NCBI GenBank assembly: GCA_036498265.1
Contig: DASYFT010000028.1
Span: 1-64,000 of the forward strand
From: Palsa-744 sp036498265
GTDB taxonomy: Bacteria; Actinomycetota; Thermoleophilia; Solirubrobacterales; Solirubrobacteraceae
DNA length: 64,000 nucleotides
Direction of reading: 5' to 3'
The notes beneath the pieces were generated by a model. It did no database searches. It was not told where the DNA came from and saw only the letters and a program-made list of their open reading frames with translations. A program made the position numbers and the translations under genes. This document shows, piece by piece, positions 7,973 through 16,677 of the stretch (its first letter is position 1; each line of letters starts with the position of its first letter).

Positions 7973-10015
7973 ATGCCGACGTCGACCGTGGAGGCGCGCA
8001 GCGAGGCCGAGGTGGCGCTGGAGCGCGCCTGCGAGCACCTGCTCTCGCTCCAGGACGACACCGGCTGGTGGCGCGGAGAGCTGCAGACCAACGTCACGAT
8101 GGACGCCGAGGACATGCTCCTGCGCGAGTTCCTCGGCGTACGCGAGCCGGCCGGCACCGAGCGCTCGGCTGCCTGGATCCGCTCACAGCAACGCGCCGAC
8201 GGCACGTGGGCGAACTTCCACGACGGGCCCGGCGAGCTGTCGACGACGATCGAGGCCTACTGGGCGCTGCGGCTGACCGGCGACGCGCCCGAGCAGCCGC
8301 ACATGCGCGCCGCCGCAGAGTTCATCCGCCGCGAAGGTGGCCTCGAAGGGGCCCGCGTGTTCACCCACCTGTGGCTCGCGCTCTTCGGCCTGTGGTCCTG
8401 GGACGAGGTCCCCGCGCTGCCGCCTGAGATCATCCTGCTGCCGTCTTGGGTGCCGCTCAACGTCTACGACTTCGCCTGCTGGGCGCGGCAGACGATCGTC
8501 GCGCTGTCGCTCGTCAAAGCGCACCGCCCCCGGCGCGCGCTTCCGTTCGACCTGCACGAGCTGCGCGATCCCGGCCCGCCGGGCTCCTCCCGGCGCCGTC
8601 GGGCGGCTCGATGGCGGTCTCCCGCGGCCTGGCTGCGTCCGTTGGACCGGCTCCTGCGCGCCTACGAGAGACGGCCGATCGGGCCGCTGCGCCGTCTCGC
8701 ACTCGGCCGGGCCGAGCGCTGGATCGTCCGCCACCAGGAGGCCGACGGCTCGTGGGGGGGCATCCAGCCGCCGTGGGTCTACTCGCTCATGGCGCTGCAG
8801 CTGGGCGGCTATCCGCTCGACCACCCGGTCATGCGACGCGGGCTCGAAGGGCTCGACCAGTTCCTCGTGGAGGACACCGATGACTCGCGCGGCGTGGGGG
8901 CGCCGGCCGGGCGCAGCAGGCGCCTGGAAGCCTGCCAGTCTCCGATCTGGGACACGGCGCTCACGATGCTGGCCCTCAGCGACGCCGGCCTGCCGGGCAA
9001 CCACCCCGCGATGCTGCGTGCCGCGGAGTGGCTGCTGGGCGAGGAGGTCCGCGGCCGCGGCGACTGGTCGGTGGCGCGGCCGGACCTCGAGCCGGGCGGG
9101 TGGGCGTTCGAGTTCGCGAACGTCAACTACCCCGACGTCGACGACACGGCCGAGGTCGTGCTCGCGCTGCTGCGCGTCAGCGAGGCGTCGGCGCCCGAGC
9201 CCGCGGACGCCGCGGGACGGGACGCGCCGATCGCGGACCGGATCGCCGGCGCGGTCGAGCGGGCGCGCCGGTGGGTCGAGGGGATGCAGAGCCGCGACGG
9301 CGGCTGGGCCGCGTTCGACGCCGACAACATGTGCGAGCTCGTGCGCGAGATCCCGTTCCTCGACTTCGGCGAGGTGATCGACGCGCCGAGCGCCGACGTG
9401 ACGGCACACGCCGTGGAGATGCTCGGGGCACTCGGCTTCGCGAGAGACGAGCGCGCTCGCGAGGGCGTGCGCTGGCTGATCGACAACCAGGAGCCGGACG
9501 GATCGTGGTTCGGCCGCTGGGGCGTGAACCACGTCTACGGCACCGGTGCCGCCGTCCCCGGGCTGATCGCGGCGGGCGTGGAGCCCTCGCACGAGTGCGT
9601 CCGGCGCGCTGTTCGCTGGCTCGAGGAGCACCAGAACGACGACGGCGGCTGGGGCGAGGACCCCCGCTCCTACGACGACCCGGCCTGGGTCGGGCGGGGG
9701 CCGAGCACCGCATCCCAGACCGCGTGGGCGCTGTTGGCGCTGCACGCGGCCGGCGCGGCACGCGCCGGCGTCGCGGGCGGCGCGTCCTCGGCCGCGGTCG
9801 AGCGGGGCGTGGCGTGGCTGGTCGAGACGCAGAGGCCCGACGGCGGCTGGGATGAGCCGCAGTACACCGGCACGGGGTTCCCGTCCGACTACTACATCAA
9901 CTACCACTTCTACCGTCTGACGTTCCCGGTCATGGCACTCGGGCGGCTCTGCGGCGCGTCCGCCGGCGTCGCCGAGCAGGGGCGGCGCGCGGCGCTGGCC
10001 GGGCCAGGGGGGTGA
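7973..10015 (+). CDS. shc: Squalene-hopene cyclase
   Basis: A 680-residue class II triterpene cyclase that folds squalene into hopene/hopanol at the inner membrane face. The catalytic acid motif DVDDTA is at residues 388-393. At least seven QW-type repeats (QxxxGxW) can be read, including QRADGTW, QEADGSW, QSRDGGW, QEPDGSW, QNDDGGW and QRPDGGW. Slightly longer than the usual 630-650 because of Ala/Arg-rich insertions near residues 195-215 and 405-420. It opens the hopanoid operon; the preceding 55 bp contain an AT-richer stretch (gatgaaaaagatctagc) that may hold the promoter. Its stop overlaps the hpnC start as TGATG. Confidence 0.96.
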   Translation: MPTSTVEARSEAEVALERACEHLLSLQDDTGWWRGELQTNVTMDAEDMLLREFLGVREPAGTERSAAWIRSQQRADGTWANFHDGPGELSTTIEAYWALRLTGDAPEQPHMRAAAEFIRREGGLEGARVFTHLWLALFGLWSWDEVPALPPEIILLPSWVPLNVYDFACWARQTIVALSLVKAHRPRRALPFDLHELRDPGPPGSSRRRRAARWRSPAAWLRPLDRLLRAYERRPIGPLRRLALGRAERWIVRHQEADGSWGGIQPPWVYSLMALQLGGYPLDHPVMRRGLEGLDQFLVEDTDDSRGVGAPAGRSRRLEACQSPIWDTALTMLALSDAGLPGNHPAMLRAAEWLLGEEVRGRGDWSVARPDLEPGGWAFEFANVNYPDVDDTAEVVLALLRVSEASAPEPADAAGRDAPIADRIAGAVERARRWVEGMQSRDGGWAAFDADNMCELVREIPFLDFGEVIDAPSADVTAHAVEMLGALGFARDERAREGVRWLIDNQEPDGSWFGRWGVNHVYGTGAAVPGLIAAGVEPSHECVRRAVRWLEEHQNDDGGWGEDPRSYDDPAWVGRGPSTASQTAWALLALHAAGAARAGVAGGASSAAVERGVAWLVETQRPDGGWDEPQYTGTGFPSDYYINYHFYRLTFPVMALGRLCGASAGVAEQGRRAALAGPGG

Positions 10016-10911
10016 TGCTCGTAGGGGACGCGCCCACCGGCGCCCCGGGCGCGGAGGCGGTGATGGCCCGCGCCCGCAGCGAGAACTTCCCGGTGGCGAG
10101 CCGCATCCTGCCGCGGGCCGCGCGCTCGCACCTGCTCGCGATATACGGCTTCGCGCGGCTCGTGGACGAGCTCGGCGACTCCTTCGAGGGCGATCGCCTC
10201 GCGGCGCTCGACTGGCTGGAGGAGGATCTCGATCGAGCCTTCGCCGGCAGAGCCGAGCATCCCCTGCTGGTCAGGCTCACGCCCACGCTGCGCGAGTGCC
10301 GGTTGCCGCGGGAGCCGTTCGCGCGCCTGATCGAGGCCAACCGCGTCGACCAGCGCGTCAAGAGCTACGCCACCTGGGAGCAGCTTCGCGCCTACTGCTC
10401 CCTCTCGGCCGATCCCGTCGGCGAGCTGGTGCTCGGGGTCCTAGGCATGGCCACGCCGGCACGGGTCGCGCTGTCGGACTCCATCTGCACTGCGCTGCAG
10501 CTCACCGAGCACTGCCAGGACGTCGCCGAGGACCTGGCCGATGGGCGTGTGTACCTGCCGCTCGAGGACCTCGAGCGCTTCGGCGCCGGCAGCTCGGATC
10601 TCGCCGCGCCTTCGGCCGGCGGCCCGGTGCGCGGCGTGCTCGCATTCGAGGTCGCACGCGCCAGGGGACTGCTGGACGACGGCGCGCCGCTGATGGGCGA
10701 GCTGCGCGGCCGCGCGCGGATCGCCGTGGCAGCGTTCGTCGCCGGCGGGCGCAGCGCGCTCGACGCGATCGAGCGCTCCGGCTACGACGTGCTCGCGGGC
10801 CCGCCGCGGGCCTCTGGCGCGAGGCGTGCATTGAGCCTCGCCAGGACGCTGGTCGCGCCGAGTGCTCGCGGGTCCGGGGGCCGGGGGCGGCAGGAGGGGG
10901 CGGGGCGGTGA
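10015..10911 (+). CDS. hpnC: Hydroxysqualene synthase HpnC
   Basis: A 298-residue trans-isoprenyl diphosphate synthase-like protein of the squalene/phytoene synthase family. HpnC converts presqualene diphosphate to hydroxysqualene. The first Asp-rich motif is DELGD (AIYGFARLVDELGD), and the second region is HCQDVAEDLADGRVYLP. Typical HpnC features are NFPVASRILP near the N-terminus and the RVDQRVKSY segment. ATG 10015 overlaps the shc TGA; GTG 10012 immediately before is the alternative. The C-terminal ~40 residues are Ala/Gly/Arg-rich. It overlaps hpnD by GTGA. Confidence 0.93.
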   Translation: MLVGDAPTGAPGAEAVMARARSENFPVASRILPRAARSHLLAIYGFARLVDELGDSFEGDRLAALDWLEEDLDRAFAGRAEHPLLVRLTPTLRECRLPREPFARLIEANRVDQRVKSYATWEQLRAYCSLSADPVGELVLGVLGMATPARVALSDSICTALQLTEHCQDVAEDLADGRVYLPLEDLERFGAGSSDLAAPSAGGPVRGVLAFEVARARGLLDDGAPLMGELRGRARIAVAAFVAGGRSALDAIERSGYDVLAGPPRASGARRALSLARTLVAPSARGSGGRGRQEGAGR

Positions 10912-11885
10912 CGGGCGCCGCGGACCTCGGCGAGGCCTACGCGCGCTGCGAAGCGGTGACACGCACGCAGGCCGCCAACTTCTACTACGGCATCAGGCTG
11001 CTGCCGCGCGAGCGCCGGCGCGCGATGTGCGCCGCCTACGCCTTCGCGCGTCGTGTCGACGACATCGGCGATGGCACGCTCGAGCCGGCGGAGAAGCTGC
11101 GCCGGCTGGAAGAGCAGACGCTGGCGCTCGGTCGGCTGGAGGGGGCCGTCCCCGCCCCGGACCCGGACGATCCGGTGATGATCGCGCTCGCCGACGCCCA
11201 CGTCCGCTTCGAGCTGCCGCTGGACGCGCTGCGCGACCTGATCGATGGCGTGCGCATGGACGTCGAGGGCGTCACGTACGAGGACTTCGACGACCTCGTT
11301 GTCTACTGCCGGCGGGTGGCCGGCGCGATCGGGCGCGTGTGCCTGGCCATCTTCGGGCTGCGCGACGGCGCCCATGCCGACATGCCGGCCGCAGAACAGC
11401 TCGCAGACGACCTCGGCGTGGCCCTGCAGCTCACGAACATCCTGCGCGACGTCGCCGAGGACGCCGGCAACGGCCGCGTGTACCTGCCCGCCGAGGACCT
11501 TCGCCGCTTCGGGGTGATCGCGGACGGCGATCCGTCCGGTTCGCGCTCGGCGGCCCTCGCGGCCCTCGCCGCGGTGGTACGCGATCCCGGCGAGGACAAC
11601 GGCTTTCCGCGCTCGCCCGCGGGCCGCTCTCGCATGCCGGAGCTCGTGCACTTCGAGGCCGAGCGCGCGCGTGACTGGTTCCGGCGCGGGCTCCAGCTCA
11701 CGGCCCTGCTCGACAGGCGCAGCGCCGCCTGCGTCCTGGCCATGGCCGGCATCTACCGCCGGCTGCTCGACCGCATCGACTCCCGGCCCGAGGACGCCAT
11801 GCGCCGCCGCGTCTCGCTTCCCACTCGCGAGAAGGCGTGGGTGGCGGCGCGGGGGATGCTCGGAGGTGGCGCGGGGTGGGCGTAG
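10908..11885 (+). CDS. hpnD: Presqualene diphosphate synthase HpnD
   Basis: A 325-residue squalene/phytoene synthase-family enzyme, assigned to HpnD, which condenses two farnesyl diphosphates to presqualene diphosphate. Substrate-binding motifs are FARRVDDIGDG and LTNILRDVAEDAGNGRVYLP; FYYGIRLLPRERRRAMCAAYAF is family-typical and DGVRMDVEGVTYEDFDDLVVYC is characteristic of the HpnD/phytoene-synthase branch. Together with hpnC and hpnE it provides the three-step route from FPP to squalene used instead of a single squalene synthase. GTG 10908 overlaps the hpnC stop, and its end overlaps the hpnE start by ten bases. Confidence 0.93.
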   Translation: MTGAADLGEAYARCEAVTRTQAANFYYGIRLLPRERRRAMCAAYAFARRVDDIGDGTLEPAEKLRRLEEQTLALGRLEGAVPAPDPDDPVMIALADAHVRFELPLDALRDLIDGVRMDVEGVTYEDFDDLVVYCRRVAGAIGRVCLAIFGLRDGAHADMPAAEQLADDLGVALQLTNILRDVAEDAGNGRVYLPAEDLRRFGVIADGDPSGSRSAALAALAAVVRDPGEDNGFPRSPAGRSRMPELVHFEAERARDWFRRGLQLTALLDRRSAACVLAMAGIYRRLLDRIDSRPEDAMRRRVSLPTREKAWVAARGMLGGGAGWA

Positions 11886-13375
11886 AGCGGCGCGTGCTGG
11901 TCGTCGGGGGCGGCCTCGCCGGGATCACGGCGGCCCTCGACTGCGCCGCCGCCGGCGCCCGCGTGACGCTCGTCGAGGTCAGGCGCAGGCTGGGCGGAGC
12001 GGCGTACTCGTTCACCCGCGAGGGTCTCGAGATGGACAACGGCCAGCACGTCTTCCTGCGCTGCTGCGAGGCATATCGGGCCCTGCTGCGCCGGCTCGGA
12101 AGCGAGCATCTCGTCCACGTCCAGCCGCGACTCGAGATCCCCGTGTTGAAGCCCGGCGCGCCGCCCGTGTGCCTGCGGCGCAGCTCGCTGCCGGCGCCGC
12201 TTCACCTCGCCGGGGCGCTGGCTCGCTATCCCCATCTCTCGCCGGCGCAGCGGCTCGGCGCGGCGCGCGCCGCCGCCGCCCTGATGCTCACCCGCGGGGC
12301 GCCGCGTGGGGGCGGTGAGGACCAGGCGCGGGAGCCGACGTTCGGCGAGTGGCTCGCCCGCCGCGGCCAGGGCCCGGAGGCGCTCGCGGCGCTGTGGGAC
12401 CTGATCGCGCTGCCGACGCTCAACCTCCCGGCCGCGGAGGCGTCGCTCTCGCTCGCCGCGTTCGTGTTCCAGAACGGGCTGCTCTCGCGGGCCGACGCCG
12501 GCGACATCGGCTTTCACTCGGCCACGCTCGAGCAGACCATCGGGCTGCCGGCCGAGCGGGCGCTGGCGCAGGCCGGTGTGGAGGTGCGCCTCGGCTGGCG
12601 GGCGGAGACGCTTCGGCCGCTGGGCGACGGCGTCGAGGTGCTCGGCCGCGGCAGGCGCTCTGACGGCACGGAGGAGAGCCTCGCCTCGCAGGCCACGATC
12701 CTCGCGGTCCCGCACACGCGAGCCGCGACGCTGCTCGACCCGCTGCTCGGCGACCTCGCGGCGGGGCTGCGCCGGCTCGGCCACTCGCCGATCGTGAACC
12801 TGCACGTGGTCTTCGATCGCCAGGTCTGCGAGCACCCCTTCGCGGCGGGCGTCGGCACGCCGGTGCAGTACCTGTTCGACCGCACCGCCGCCGGAGGGGC
12901 GCCGCCGGGCAGCCAGTACCTGGCGATCTCGCTGTCCGGCGCCGAGCGCGAGATGCGGATGAGCGTCGAGGAGCTGCGCGAGCGTTACGTCCCGGCGCTG
13001 CGCGAGCTGCTGCCGCGGGCGCGGGAGGCGACGCTCGAGCTGTTCCTCGCCACGCGTGAGCACGCCGCCACGTTCCGCGCCGCGCCCGGCGTCGGATCCC
13101 TGCGGCCGGGCCCGCACACCCGGCTGCCCGGGCTGATGCTCGCCGGGGCGTGGACCGACACGGGCTGGCCCGCCACGCTCGAGGGGGCCGTCCTGAGTGG
13201 CCACGCGGCAGCGCGGGCCGCGCTCGCGCAGCTCGGCGCGGCGCCGATCGATGACCCGGCGCGCGCGCCTGGCGCGTCGGCGACCGGAGCTCAGGCGGCG
13301 ACCGGAGCTCAGGCGGGGCCCGGAGCTCAGGCGGCGACCGGAGCTCAGGCGGCGACCGGAGCGCAAGCGTCGTGA
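11876..13375 (+). CDS. hpnE: Hydroxysqualene dehydroxylase HpnE
   Basis: A 499-residue FAD-dependent amine-oxidase/phytoene-desaturase-like protein. HpnE reduces hydroxysqualene to squalene. The dinucleotide-binding motif VVGGGLAGITAALDCA is at the N-terminus, followed by LVEVRRRLGGAAYSF and DNGQHVFLRCC; the C-terminal FAD motif is LAGAWTDTGWPATLEGAVLSG. GTG 11876 places the Rossmann strand at residue 6. The last ~32 residues are unusual: five tandem copies of a six-residue unit (ATGAQA) from an 18-bp repeat, ending in the hpnG start. Confidence 0.92.
   Translation: MGVERRVLVVGGGLAGITAALDCAAAGARVTLVEVRRRLGGAAYSFTREGLEMDNGQHVFLRCCEAYRALLRRLGSEHLVHVQPRLEIPVLKPGAPPVCLRRSSLPAPLHLAGALARYPHLSPAQRLGAARAAAALMLTRGAPRGGGEDQAREPTFGEWLARRGQGPEALAALWDLIALPTLNLPAAEASLSLAAFVFQNGLLSRADAGDIGFHSATLEQTIGLPAERALAQAGVEVRLGWRAETLRPLGDGVEVLGRGRRSDGTEESLASQATILAVPHTRAATLLDPLLGDLAAGLRRLGHSPIVNLHVVFDRQVCEHPFAAGVGTPVQYLFDRTAAGGAPPGSQYLAISLSGAEREMRMSVEELRERYVPALRELLPRAREATLELFLATREHAATFRAAPGVGSLRPGPHTRLPGLMLAGAWTDTGWPATLEGAVLSGHAAARAALAQLGAAPIDDPARAPGASATGAQAATGAQAGPGAQAATGAQAATGAQAS
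13279..13368 (+). repeat. Five 18-bp tandem repeats at the hpnE 3' end
   Basis: Units start at 13279, 13297, 13315, 13333 and 13351. The consensus is ggcgaccggagctcaggc; unit three begins ggggcccgg and unit five ends gcgcaagc. Each codes for six residues (ATGAQA in the hpnE frame). The length keeps frame, so copy number may vary without breaking hpnE. Confidence 0.9.
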
Positions 13376-13959
13376 GCGAGCTGGTGATCGCCGCGCCGAT
13401 GCGCGTGGAGGCTGCCATCGTGGCCTCGGCCACGCGTGGAGTGCCGGTGCGCAAGACGGGAATGGGCCCGCGGCGCGCGCTCGCGGCCGCCGGCGGCCTC
13501 GCCCAGGAGGGCCGGGGGGCGCTGCTGGTGCTCGGGTTCTGCGGCGGCCTGGACCCCTCGTCGGTGCCCGGCGAAGTCATCGTTGCCGAGGACGTGTACG
13601 CGACCGACGACGAAGGGCATCCCGCCGCCCGCGTCCACTGCGATTGCGCCCCAGAGCTGCTGCGCCGGGTGGCCGGCCAGGGGATGAAGGTGCGCAGCGG
13701 CAACATCGTCTGCGTCGCCCGGATCGCGCTCGGCGAGCGCCGTGAGCAGCTGCGCGCCGGCGGGGCGATCGCCGTGGACATGGAGTCGGTGTGGCTCGCC
13801 CCGGCGGACGGCGAGCGGCCGTTCGGCGTGGTGCGGGTGGTGCTCGACAGCCCCGAGCACGAGCTGCTGCGCCCGCAGGCCGTCGGCGGAGCGCTGCGCG
13901 CGGCGCGTGCACTGCGCCGGGTGGCGGGCGCACTTCACGACTGGGTCCCGGGCGACTAA
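13372..13959 (+). CDS. hpnG: Adenosylhopane nucleosidase (HpnG-like phosphorylase)
   Basis: A 195-residue protein of the nucleoside phosphorylase/MTAN superfamily. HpnG removes adenine from adenosylhopane to give ribosylhopane, the precursor of C35 bacteriohopanepolyols. Visible features: the short beta strand ELVIAAPMRVEAAIV, GMGPRRA, a GFCGGLDP glycine motif and AIAVDMESVWLA, the conserved nucleoside-binding MES. Shorter than ordinary MTANs, as HpnG proteins often are. The GTG start overlaps the hpnE TGA. Assignment leans on position between hpnE and hpnH as well as on family motifs. Confidence 0.85.
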   Translation: MSELVIAAPMRVEAAIVASATRGVPVRKTGMGPRRALAAAGGLAQEGRGALLVLGFCGGLDPSSVPGEVIVAEDVYATDDEGHPAARVHCDCAPELLRRVAGQGMKVRSGNIVCVARIALGERREQLRAGGAIAVDMESVWLAPADGERPFGVVRVVLDSPEHELLRPQAVGGALRAARALRRVAGALHDWVPGD

Positions 13960-13969
13960 GGTAGGCCCC

Positions 13970-14971
13970 ATGCCCGTCCGGATGAGGCAGAGCACGCGCA
14001 TGGGCTGGTACCTGATGCGCCAGCGGCTCGCCAAACGGGAGAAGTTCCCGCTGATCGTCGAGCTCGAGCCGCTCTTCCAGTGCAACCTCGCCTGCTCCGG
14101 CTGCGGCAAGATCCAGCACCCCGAGCACGAGCTGCGCAGGCGGATGCCCGTCGAGCAGGCGATCGCCGCGATCGAGGAGAGCGGCACGCCGATGGTCTCG
14201 ATCGCCGGCGGCGAGCCCCTGATCCACCCCGAGATCCACGTCATCGCGTCGGAGCTGGTGAAGCGCAAGAAGTTCGTGTACCTGTGCACGAACGCCCTCC
14301 TGCTCGAGAAGAAGCTCGACAAATTCAAGCCGAGCCCGTACTTCGCCTGGGCGGTACACATGGACGGCCTGCGCGAGCGTCACGACGCATCGGTGGAGCG
14401 CGACGGCGTCTTCGACAAGGCCGTTGAGGCGATCAAGGCGGCCAAGTCGGCCGGTTTCCGGGTCACCACCAACACGACCTTCTTCACCCACGACTCGCCC
14501 AAGACCGTGCGCGAGGTGCTCGACTTCCTCAACGACGACCTCGAAGTGGACGAGATGATGATCTCGCCGGCCTACGCCTACGAGAAAGCGCCGGACCAGG
14601 AGCACTTCCTCGGCGTGCAGCAGACACGCGAGCTATTCGGCCAGGCGTTCGCGGACGGGCGGCGCAGGAAGTGGCGACTGAACCACAGCCCGCTGTTCCT
14701 GGACTTCCTCGAGGGCAAGGCCGAATTCGACTGCACGGCCTGGGGCATACCGAGCTACTCGCTGTTCGGCTGGCAGCGTCCCTGCTACCTGATGTCCGAC
14801 GGCTATACCAAGACCTACAAAGAGCTCATCGAGACCACCGACTGGAGCAAGTACGGCCGCGGCCGCGATCCGCGCTGCGAGAACTGCATGGCCCACTGCG
14901 GCTACGAGCCCACGGCCGTGCTCAAGACCACGCAGTCGCTGCGCCAGTCGGTCCGGGCGCTCGCCGGCTGA
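13970..14971 (+). CDS. hpnH: Adenosylhopane synthase HpnH (radical SAM)
   Basis: A 333-residue radical SAM enzyme that joins a 5'-deoxyadenosyl group to diploptene, forming adenosylhopane. The [4Fe-4S] motif CxxxCxxC is at Cys38, Cys42 and Cys45 (CNLACSGC); SIAGGEPL is the SAM-binding GGE motif. A second Cys cluster near the C-terminus (CENCMAHCGYEPTA) matches the HpnH-type extension. It begins ten bases after hpnG with ATG and ends the operon. The next gene is convergent and the stops are almost adjacent (14971 and 14973). Confidence 0.95.
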   Translation: MPVRMRQSTRMGWYLMRQRLAKREKFPLIVELEPLFQCNLACSGCGKIQHPEHELRRRMPVEQAIAAIEESGTPMVSIAGGEPLIHPEIHVIASELVKRKKFVYLCTNALLLEKKLDKFKPSPYFAWAVHMDGLRERHDASVERDGVFDKAVEAIKAAKSAGFRVTTNTTFFTHDSPKTVREVLDFLNDDLEVDEMMISPAYAYEKAPDQEHFLGVQQTRELFGQAFADGRRRKWRLNHSPLFLDFLEGKAEFDCTAWGIPSYSLFGWQRPCYLMSDGYTKTYKELIETTDWSKYGRGRDPRCENCMAHCGYEPTAVLKTTQSLRQSVRALAG

Positions 14972-14972
14972 G

Positions 14973-16088
14973 TCAGTCCTCGTCCTTGCCGGCCGCGTCC
15001 TCGCCGCCGTCCGCCGGGTCCTCGTCACCGCCGCCGCGCCTGGGACGGATGTCCTCCCATCGCAGCCCCTCGGCGAGCAGCGCCGGGACGCCGAGAGCGA
15101 GCGCGGTGACGACCTCCACCGCCTGAAGGATGATGCCGTAGGCCAGCGCCGGCCCAGCCGAGACACCATAGGCAGTGAGGACCACCAGGCAGGCGGCCTG
15201 GAAGACGCCGACGTTCGACGGCGTGGCGGGGAGGATGGCGCTCACGTTCACGGCCAGTAGAACCGCCGCCGCCGTCAGGAGATCGGCGTGGTTCTGCAGG
15301 TTGAGCGCAAGGATGACGGCGTAGCACGCAAGCCACTGGAGCGCCCACGCCATCAGCTGCGCGAGCACCGCCGGGAGCCCGTAGCGCGGGTGCGCGAACG
15401 CCGCGAGGCCCTGCCGCGCGAGGTGCAGCAGCCGCGCGAACGTCAGCGCGGCCGCGGCCACGCGGCGCGAGTGCGACCGCTCGGCCAGCACCAGCAGCCG
15501 CGGGCCGGCCACGACGAGCGCGACCACGGCCAGCGGGACCGCCAGCCCCACGAGGAAGCCGGTCACGTGGCCGTGAAAGAGCGGCACGCTGCTGAACGTG
15601 GCCGCCAGCAGCACGCCCAGCGCCAGCAGGTTGATGAGCGTCTGCGTGAACACGGTGCCCGCGACCACAGGCAGCAGCCGCCGGTTCGGACCCGGCAGCC
15701 GGCGGGTGAGCACGACCACGCGCGTGGGCTCGCCGATCCGGCCAGGGAACACCGCGGAGCCCATCACCCCGATCATCGTGGCGCGCATCACCGGCACCCA
15801 GCGGATCGGCGTGTCGGGCAGCGCCGCCCGGAGCGTCGCGTACCAGGAGATAGAGCGGAGCACCAGCGACAGGCCCATCAGAGCGAGCGCCAGCACGATC
15901 CATCCGGGGGAGGCGGTGATCAACGCGTGGCCGACACGGTGCAGGTTCAGCCGCGAGAGCGCGAACACGACGAGGCCCGCGACGACCAGCGCGACGAGCA
16001 GGAAGCCGAGGCGCCTAAGCCCGACGCGCCGGCGCGGGAGCGTTGGGTTCTCCGGTGCACCCATGCGGCGGGGTCTATCAGGTCGCAT
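14973..16088 (-). CDS. Lysylphosphatidylglycerol synthetase-TM (UPF0104)/HpnL-like membrane protein
   Basis: A 371-residue polytopic membrane protein of the family that includes the transmembrane half of MprF and the hopanoid-locus protein HpnL. Eight or so hydrophobic helices; family motifs visible are SWYATLRA, VFPGRIGEPTRV and ILPATPSNVGVFQAA. The C-terminal 25 residues are acidic and Gly-rich (RGGGDEDPADGGED). Being next to hpnH it could be an HpnL-type hopanoid transporter or flippase, but it is on the opposite strand and the family is broad, so this is inference. ATG 16088 is chosen; ATG 16064 is equally possible. Confidence 0.8.
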   Translation of the reverse strand: MRPDRPRRMGAPENPTLPRRRVGLRRLGFLLVALVVAGLVVFALSRLNLHRVGHALITASPGWIVLALALMGLSLVLRSISWYATLRAALPDTPIRWVPVMRATMIGVMGSAVFPGRIGEPTRVVVLTRRLPGPNRRLLPVVAGTVFTQTLINLLALGVLLAATFSSVPLFHGHVTGFLVGLAVPLAVVALVVAGPRLLVLAERSHSRRVAAAALTFARLLHLARQGLAAFAHPRYGLPAVLAQLMAWALQWLACYAVILALNLQNHADLLTAAAVLLAVNVSAILPATPSNVGVFQAACLVVLTAYGVSAGPALAYGIILQAVEVVTALALGVPALLAEGLRWEDIRPRRGGGDEDPADGGEDAAGKDED

Positions 16089-16123
16089 GGTGCTCGCCAA
16101 GGGAAGCGCGGCGGCTCCGCCGC

Positions 16124-16540
16124 TCAGGTCTCGAGCAGCAGCGTGACGGGTCCGTCGTTGACCAGCTCGACGCACATGTGCGCCCCGAAGATCCCCCGCT
16201 TCGCGCCGGCCTGCGCGCAGAAGCGCTCATAGAGCGGCGAGGCCTGCTCGGGGCGCGCGGCGCCGGTGAAGCTCGGGCGGTTCCCCCGCTTCGTGTCCCC
16301 ATAGAGCGTGAACTGGCTCACGCACAGGATCTCGCGGTCGCCCAGAGAGTCGTTCATCTGGCCGCCGGCGTCGGCGAAGATCCGCAGGGCCCGCACCTTC
16401 CCTGCCAGTCGGTCCGCCTGGAGCGCGCCGTCCTGCGGTGCGACGCCGAGCAGCACGAGCAGCCCGGGACCGATCGCCGCCACCGTCTCGCCCTCCACGC
16501 GCACGGAGGCCCGGCTGACCCTCTGCACGAGAGCGCGCAT
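16124..16540 (-). CDS. dtd: D-aminoacyl-tRNA deacylase
   Basis: A 138-residue DTD-family enzyme that hydrolyses D-aminoacyl-tRNA, a cytoplasmic proofreading function. The N-terminus MRALVQRVSRASVRVEGE, the active-site segment SQFTLYGDTKRGNRPSF and the second signature NDGPVTLLLET are all intact, and the length is standard. It lies just upstream of the HpnL-like gene on the same strand (35 bp), so they may be co-transcribed, though no functional link is expected. Confidence 0.95.
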   Translation of the reverse strand: MRALVQRVSRASVRVEGETVAAIGPGLLVLLGVAPQDGALQADRLAGKVRALRIFADAGGQMNDSLGDREILCVSQFTLYGDTKRGNRPSFTGAARPEQASPLYERFCAQAGAKRGIFGAHMCVELVNDGPVTLLLET

Positions 16541-16677
16541 CGAGCAGCGATTATGAACACCGCGGTGGCCGCGCGTCGGATCGCGAGCGGGTCAAGGTGC
16601 GATGCGGCCGTCGGGCTTGTCGTCCGGGTTCAGCGGCCCCCGCTCCAGCTTGCGGGCCGGCTGACCGAAACGAAGCC

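Noticed and set aside
13279..13368. CRISPR-like array
   Set aside because: The 18-bp units are contiguous with no spacers and are in frame with hpnE.
14973..16088. Calling this gene hpnL outright
   Set aside because: The family is broad and the gene lies on the opposite strand from the operon; only HpnL-like is justified.
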